Of a stretch of DNA of 64,000 nt, positions 61,888 through 64,000 are shown in pieces. Source of the DNA: Paradesertivirga sp965650335 (GTDB taxonomy: Bacteria; Bacteroidota; Bacteroidia; Sphingobacteriales; Sphingobacteriaceae). The stretch is from positions 1 through 64,000 of the forward strand of contig CBFGOI010000003.1 in the NCBI GenBank assembly GCA_965650335.1, written 5' to 3'. Below the pieces are notes generated by a model that was not told the origin of the DNA, did not search any database, and saw nothing but the letters and a program-made list of their open reading frames with translations. The position numbers were made by a program, and so were the translations under genes. Each line of letters starts with the position of its first letter. Positions within the stretch are counted from its first letter, which is position 1.

Positions 61888-62466
61888 ATGCTGAAAAAAC
61901 TTTCTGATAATGATCTTCTTGAATTACTGAAGGATGGCCAGATGGCTGCATTCGACGAGTTATACAATCGTTATTGGTCTAAATTATATTCCCAGGCCTA
62001 TAAGAGAATTAACAGAACTGAAGTGGCAGAGGAGATTGTTCAGGATTTTTTTACCAGCCTTTGGATCAATAAAGATTCGGTGATCATTCATACATCGTTC
62101 AGTAATTATGCCTATGCGGCTGTTAGGAATCTTGTTTTTAAGCAATATCAGAAAGAATATAACGTCCGAAAATTCGAAGATGCTCATAAAATGAGCCTTG
62201 TTGAAAGCGATACTTCAACCGAGCAACTCATAGAGTTAAATGATTTGCGACGGGTACTGGAGCAACAGGTAGAAACTCTGCCTCCCAAATGCAGAGGGGT
62301 TTTTAATCTCAGTCGCAAAGAATATAAAAGCAATAAAGAAATTGCTGCCATTCTTGAGATTTCTGAGAAGACGGTTGAAAATCATATGACAAAAGCACTT
62401 AAAACGCTGCGTTTAAGTGTAAAAAATATTATCCCGCTAGTTTTAGCCTTTTCTAAGTTTTTTTAA
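61888..62466 (+). CDS. FecI-type ECF sigma factor
   Basis: 192 residues. Region 2 (MAAFDELYNRYWSKLYSQAY, EEIVQDFFTSLWINKD) and region 4 (ETLPPKCRGVFNLSRKEYKS, then NKEIAAILEISEKTVENHM with the HTH) are complete and typical of the Bacteroidota sigma-70 subfamily linked to FecR and SusC. It should direct RNA polymerase to the downstream receptor operon when the outer-membrane receptor is loaded. Confidence 0.93.
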   Translation: MLKKLSDNDLLELLKDGQMAAFDELYNRYWSKLYSQAYKRINRTEVAEEIVQDFFTSLWINKDSVIIHTSFSNYAYAAVRNLVFKQYQKEYNVRKFEDAHKMSLVESDTSTEQLIELNDLRRVLEQQVETLPPKCRGVFNLSRKEYKSNKEIAAILEISEKTVENHMTKALKTLRLSVKNIIPLVLAFSKFF

Positions 62467-62541
62467 ATATTTTTTTATTTCACTAGGGGTTAGGTGGTAG
62501 TTTGAGAACTATGTACCTATACCGGATATTCTAATCATTCA

Positions 62542-63561
62542 ATGCAAGACGAAGTAATATTTCAATTAGTTGATAAGTATCTCAAGGGAGAATGCACCCT
62601 TGAAGAAGAGATGGTTATTATGAACTGGTATAATTCTTTTAATTCTACAGTTGACCCTATATCACTTTTATCTGAAAAACAGCAAGACGATCTAAAAGCC
62701 GCTATGCTTAGTCGCATCAAATTTAAAATCTCAACGATGCCGGTCGTCCATTCGAAAAGATCAACCAATTCAATAAAAGGGTATTATTATGCTGCGGCAA
62801 GTATTGCCGCGGCATTTTTGATTGTGTTTTCATTACTGAATCAGAACTTTAAAAAGGGTAAGCCGGAAGAGAATGTTTTAGCAGAGATTGCTACTCAAAT
62901 TAATTTTAAGAACGATCTTAACAGGATTCAAAAATATATTTTACCCGATAGCACGATTGTATGGCTTCAGCCTGATGCCGCTATCAGTTACGATCATGAT
63001 TTTGTTCGACAAACACGGGATATAAAATTGGCTGGCGAAGCATTTTTTGAAGTAACGAAGGATGCAAAACACCCATTCCTGATTCACAGCGATGACTTTA
63101 TTACCAAAGTATTAGGTACAAGCTTTAACGTGAAATCTTATGCAGGGGCTAACAATGCCGAGGTTTCGGTGGTTACAGGTAAGGTTTTGGTTTATACTCC
63201 GGCTTCAAAAAATGAAAAATTGCGCAGTGTTTATCTGCTTCCAGCACAAAAGGTGACATACAATAAGGCCAAACATCAATTGATAAAACTCAAAGTCGAG
63301 GAGCCAACTTTAAGCATTTGGGAAAAGAATACCCTCTCTTTTGAAAATGAACCAATCACTAAAGTGGTCGAAACTTTAAATAGAACGTTTAAAGCCAAAA
63401 TCATTTTAACGGATCCTGATATCAGCCAGTTAACCTTAAGAGCGGATTTTACAGATGTTAATTTGCCTAATATTATGGACATGCTGTCCAAATCTTTAAA
63501 TATTACTTATGAGCTTAACGGAGATACAATCATAATCTCCAAAAAACCTGAAACTAACTAA
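62542..63561 (+). CDS. FecR-type anti-sigma factor
   Basis: 339 residues: cytoplasmic N terminus with an LEEEMVIMNWYNS-like helix, one membrane helix (about 82-98, YYYAAASIAAAFLIVFSLL), the FecR domain (RIQKYILPDSTIVWLQPDA, KLAGEAFFEVTKDAKHPFLI) and a C-terminal STN-like DUF4974 domain. It holds the sigma factor until the receptor's STN domain signals. Confidence 0.93.
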   Translation: MQDEVIFQLVDKYLKGECTLEEEMVIMNWYNSFNSTVDPISLLSEKQQDDLKAAMLSRIKFKISTMPVVHSKRSTNSIKGYYYAAASIAAAFLIVFSLLNQNFKKGKPEENVLAEIATQINFKNDLNRIQKYILPDSTIVWLQPDAAISYDHDFVRQTRDIKLAGEAFFEVTKDAKHPFLIHSDDFITKVLGTSFNVKSYAGANNAEVSVVTGKVLVYTPASKNEKLRSVYLLPAQKVTYNKAKHQLIKLKVEEPTLSIWEKNTLSFENEPITKVVETLNRTFKAKIILTDPDISQLTLRADFTDVNLPNIMDMLSKSLNITYELNGDTIIISKKPETN

Positions 63562-63620
63562 AATTTAACCTAACCCCCCTGCATGAAAAATGAAATAGAA
63601 TAATTAGAAAGTATTAAAAA

Positions 63621-63649
63621 GTTAAGAAGTGGTTGCGACACTTCTTAAC
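63621..63649 (+). repeat. Hairpin between fecR and receptor gene
   Basis: gttaagaagtg (63621-63631) pairs perfectly with cacttcttaac (63639-63649), loop 7 nt. No T-run follows directly; it may stabilise the 3' end or form an operator. Confidence 0.6.
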
Positions 63650-63651
63650 CC

Positions 63652-63700
63652 AAAACCTAAACTATCGGATTAGTGCTTTATCACTAATGCCAGGTTTTTT
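63652..63700 (+). terminator. Two-part terminator before the receptor gene
   Basis: Outer arms aaaacct (63652-63658) and aggtttt (63692-63698), with an inner attagtg/cactaat hairpin, followed by tttttt. It would end most transcripts from the sigma/anti-sigma unit, so the receptor needs its own promoter. Confidence 0.65.
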
Positions 63701-63735
63701 ATTGTCTCATTTTTGGAAATAAAACAAATAAAAGT

Positions 63736-64000
63736 ATGAATTTTTATTTACAACTCTCTAATGACTTAGGTTATATTATGAGAATTACATTAAGTCAATT
63801 AATAATATTTATTGTTTTAACAGGTGTCTCCTATGCCGACGAAAGCAACGCACAAGGTGTGTTGAATAACTCTGTTAAATTAAATCAAACTACCACTACG
63901 TTAAACAATGCCTTAAAAAAGATTGAAAAAGTAGCCGATGTCAAATTTGTTTATAGCAAAAACATCATCGATGCAGACCAATTAGTTTCCATATCGGCAG
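63736..64000 (+). CDS. SusC/FecA-like TonB-dependent receptor with STN domain, partial
   Basis: The frame opens at 63736 and runs off the window after 88 residues. An N-terminal signal (IIFIVLTGVSYADES) follows a 15-residue lead; an ATG at 63778 (MRITLSQLIIFIV) is the alternative start and gives a more usual signal peptide. The mature part begins LNQTTTTLNNALKKIEKVAD and VKFVYSKNIIDADQLV, the STN signalling domain that contacts FecR. The substrate cannot be told from this part; a SusD partner should follow. Confidence 0.85.
   Translation, partial: MNFYLQLSNDLGYIMRITLSQLIIFIVLTGVSYADESNAQGVLNNSVKLNQTTTTLNNALKKIEKVADVKFVYSKNIIDADQLVSISA

Overview
The window reads as chromosomal DNA of a Bacteroidota species, most like the Sphingobacteriaceae (Pedobacter/Mucilaginibacter group). 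This rests on family content (FecI-type sigma factor + FecR + STN-domain TonB receptor; RhaT/fused aldolase-dehydrogenase/RhaI rhamnose set; Hc1-like histone; YciE-type ferritin-like proteins), on mostly weak ribosome binding sites, and on -7 boxes of the Bacteroidota form TAnnTTTG. No rRNA, tRNA or CRISPR array was recognised.

Layout. 1-3 kb: a divergent accessory cluster (DUF4062 protein; HEPN-like plus PIN-like putative RNases), followed by a decayed REP-associated transposase between two long inverted repeats. 4-10.7 kb: an envelope operon with an FHA-like protein, a 32-residue membrane peptide, a PP2C phosphatase with an outside domain, and a 1404-residue protein that fuses a SEDS glycan polymerase to a class B penicillin-binding transpeptidase. 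10.8-18.4 kb: a small gene behind a perfect 15-bp inverted repeat, two candidate tandem small RNAs, a GH95 fucosidase, a FAD/Fe-S lactate-type dehydrogenase, an Hc1-like histone and a GDPD.

18.6-33.3 kb: a stress-protection island (PepSY-like, three YciE-type ferritin-like paralogues, zinc alcohol dehydrogenase, FtsH, Hsp20, frameshifted cyclopropane synthase, two triple-BON proteins, universal stress protein, PEBP, erythromycin-esterase homologue, alpha/beta hydrolase, phosphoribosyltransferase). Four to six of its promoters share one architecture: an FNR/CRP-like palindrome TGAY-N4-RTCA placed 22-23 nt before the -7 box, suggesting a single regulator.

33.5-43.2 kb: a kdp potassium-ATPase operon with a split KdpD/histidine kinase, kdpF, an extra 27-residue membrane peptide, a sigma-54-like promoter and an NtrC-type activator whose frame has no ordinary start codon. 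43.4-51.9 kb: a copper/heavy-metal efflux operon with a two-frame CusA, a CusC carrying a repeat inserted in its N terminus, two CusB-like adaptors and a DUF3347 protein. 52.3-61.6 kb: L-rhamnose transport and catabolism followed by lutABC, which together would take rhamnose through L-lactaldehyde and L-lactate to pyruvate. 61.9-64 kb: ECF sigma factor, FecR anti-sigma factor and the start of a SusC/FecA-like receptor. All calls are by eye from sequence; no database search was run.
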